Shown one piece after another: positions 5,936 through 6,190 of a stretch of DNA of 6,190 bases (position 1 is the stretch's first letter; the number at the start of each line of letters is the position of its first letter). Origin of the DNA: Planctomycetia bacterium (GTDB taxonomy: Bacteria > Planctomycetota > Planctomycetia > Gemmatales > Gemmataceae); NCBI GenBank assembly GCA_022616395.1, contig JAKEEV010001303.1, positions 1 to 6,190 on the forward strand, in the 5' to 3' direction. The notes beneath the pieces were generated by a model. That model was not told where the DNA came from and did no database searches. It saw only the letters and a list, made by a program, of their open reading frames with translations. A program made the position numbers and the translations under genes.

Positions 5936-5992
5936 GGCGAGTTCGCCAAAGCCCCGTCGAACCGCCGGCGTTAGTCGGCTGGGTGGCGAGTT
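5906..5992 (+). repeat. Tandem direct copies of the same REP-like unit, 50-base period
   Basis: The unit 5906-5943 (GTCGAACC... to GGCGAGTT) recurs at 5956-5992. The differences are AA replaced by G in the first half and one C-to-T change. The repeats are separated by 12 bases. With the left inverted arm this makes a cluster of three units in orientation minus, plus, plus. A truncated relative, CGAACCGCCAAGC, occurs at 6103-6115. Confidence 0.8.
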
Positions 5993-6190
5993 ACCCAAGA
6001 AAAACTGGACGCACCCACGCAAAAAGAGGATGGCAACTGGTGTAGACAGATGTTCACTTTAGGTGTAGAGTGGAGAATGGGTTGGGAGTGATCTTTGACA
6101 ACCGAACCGCCAAGCCAAGAGAAACCATAAAGGCCACCCCCTCCCCTTCGAGAACCCCAGCTTTTCAAGGAGTTGGGGGCCATAACGGCC

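Larger units (their letters stand above)
5490..6190. other. Gene-free region upstream of glgB
   Basis: About 700 bases hold no open frame I can support as a gene on either strand. Those present are short, lie partly in repeats and show no domain or ribosome-binding signal. The region contains a three-unit palindromic repeat cluster (5868-5992), a shorter fragment of the same repeat near 6103-6115, and a small hairpin at 5648-5672. It should include the promoter and any leader of glgB, which is transcribed leftwards, but I could not pick a convincing -35/-10 pair. No tRNA, riboswitch or rRNA was seen. Confidence 0.6.

Noticed and set aside
5868..5992. CRISPR-like array
   Set aside because: Only two direct copies of an imperfect unit with a 12-base separation, plus one inverted copy; no spacers of regular length and no cas genes.
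5786..6062. Short frames in the repeat cluster encoding repeated NRQALAGWV-like and ANAWRF peptides
   Set aside because: The peptide repetition is a by-product of the REP-like DNA repeats; no start signal or conserved domain.
6120..6190. GC-rich partial dyad at the right edge as a terminator
   Set aside because: Pairing is imperfect (CCCCAGC against GTTGGGG), there is no T tract, and the sequence ends at the edge.

Overview
The window looks like chromosomal DNA from a planctomycete, most likely a Gemmataceae-type organism. The evidence is a DUF1559-domain protein (a family greatly expanded in Planctomycetes), a Tat-exported DUF3500 protein, a moderately high G+C content, and REP-like palindromes between genes. 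The lineage is inferred from gene content only; there is no rRNA or other marker gene.

All six recognisable genes are on the minus strand, so in order of transcription they run from right to left. (1) 6190-5490: about 700 bases with no supported gene, holding a cluster of palindromic repeats. (2) 5489-3510: glgB, glycogen branching enzyme, complete with its catalytic residues. (3) 3456-3076 and 3089-2805: two small genes overlapping by 14 bases, each with a good Shine-Dalgarno sequence. The first encodes a protein with two membrane segments; the second encodes a protein with an amphipathic N-terminus and an acidic, probably disordered tail. (4) About 2764-2815: a short degenerate copy of the 3' end of glgB. 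(5) 2734-2027: a secreted DUF1559 protein without the usual pilin-like N-terminus. (6) 1876-842: a Tat-exported DUF3500 protein. (7) 835-763: a perfect 31-bp inverted repeat. (8) 750-1: the first 250 codons of a COG2509-type FAD-dependent dehydrogenase that runs off the left edge.

The genes do not form an obvious pathway. GlgB acts in cytoplasmic glycogen synthesis, the DUF1559 and DUF3500 proteins are predicted to be exported, and the FAD protein is a predicted cytoplasmic oxidoreductase. Only the two small overlapping genes look like a true functional pair.

Three points deserve a second look. The two repeat loci, about 5 kb apart, share the flanks CGAACC and GGGTGG around different small-hairpin cores, which suggests one modular REP-like family. 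The two-gene membrane cassette sits between two versions of the glgB 3' end, which suggests insertion or recombination there. The FAD dehydrogenase start has no Shine-Dalgarno sequence but has a TAAAAT box exactly placed for leaderless transcription, directly against the large hairpin.
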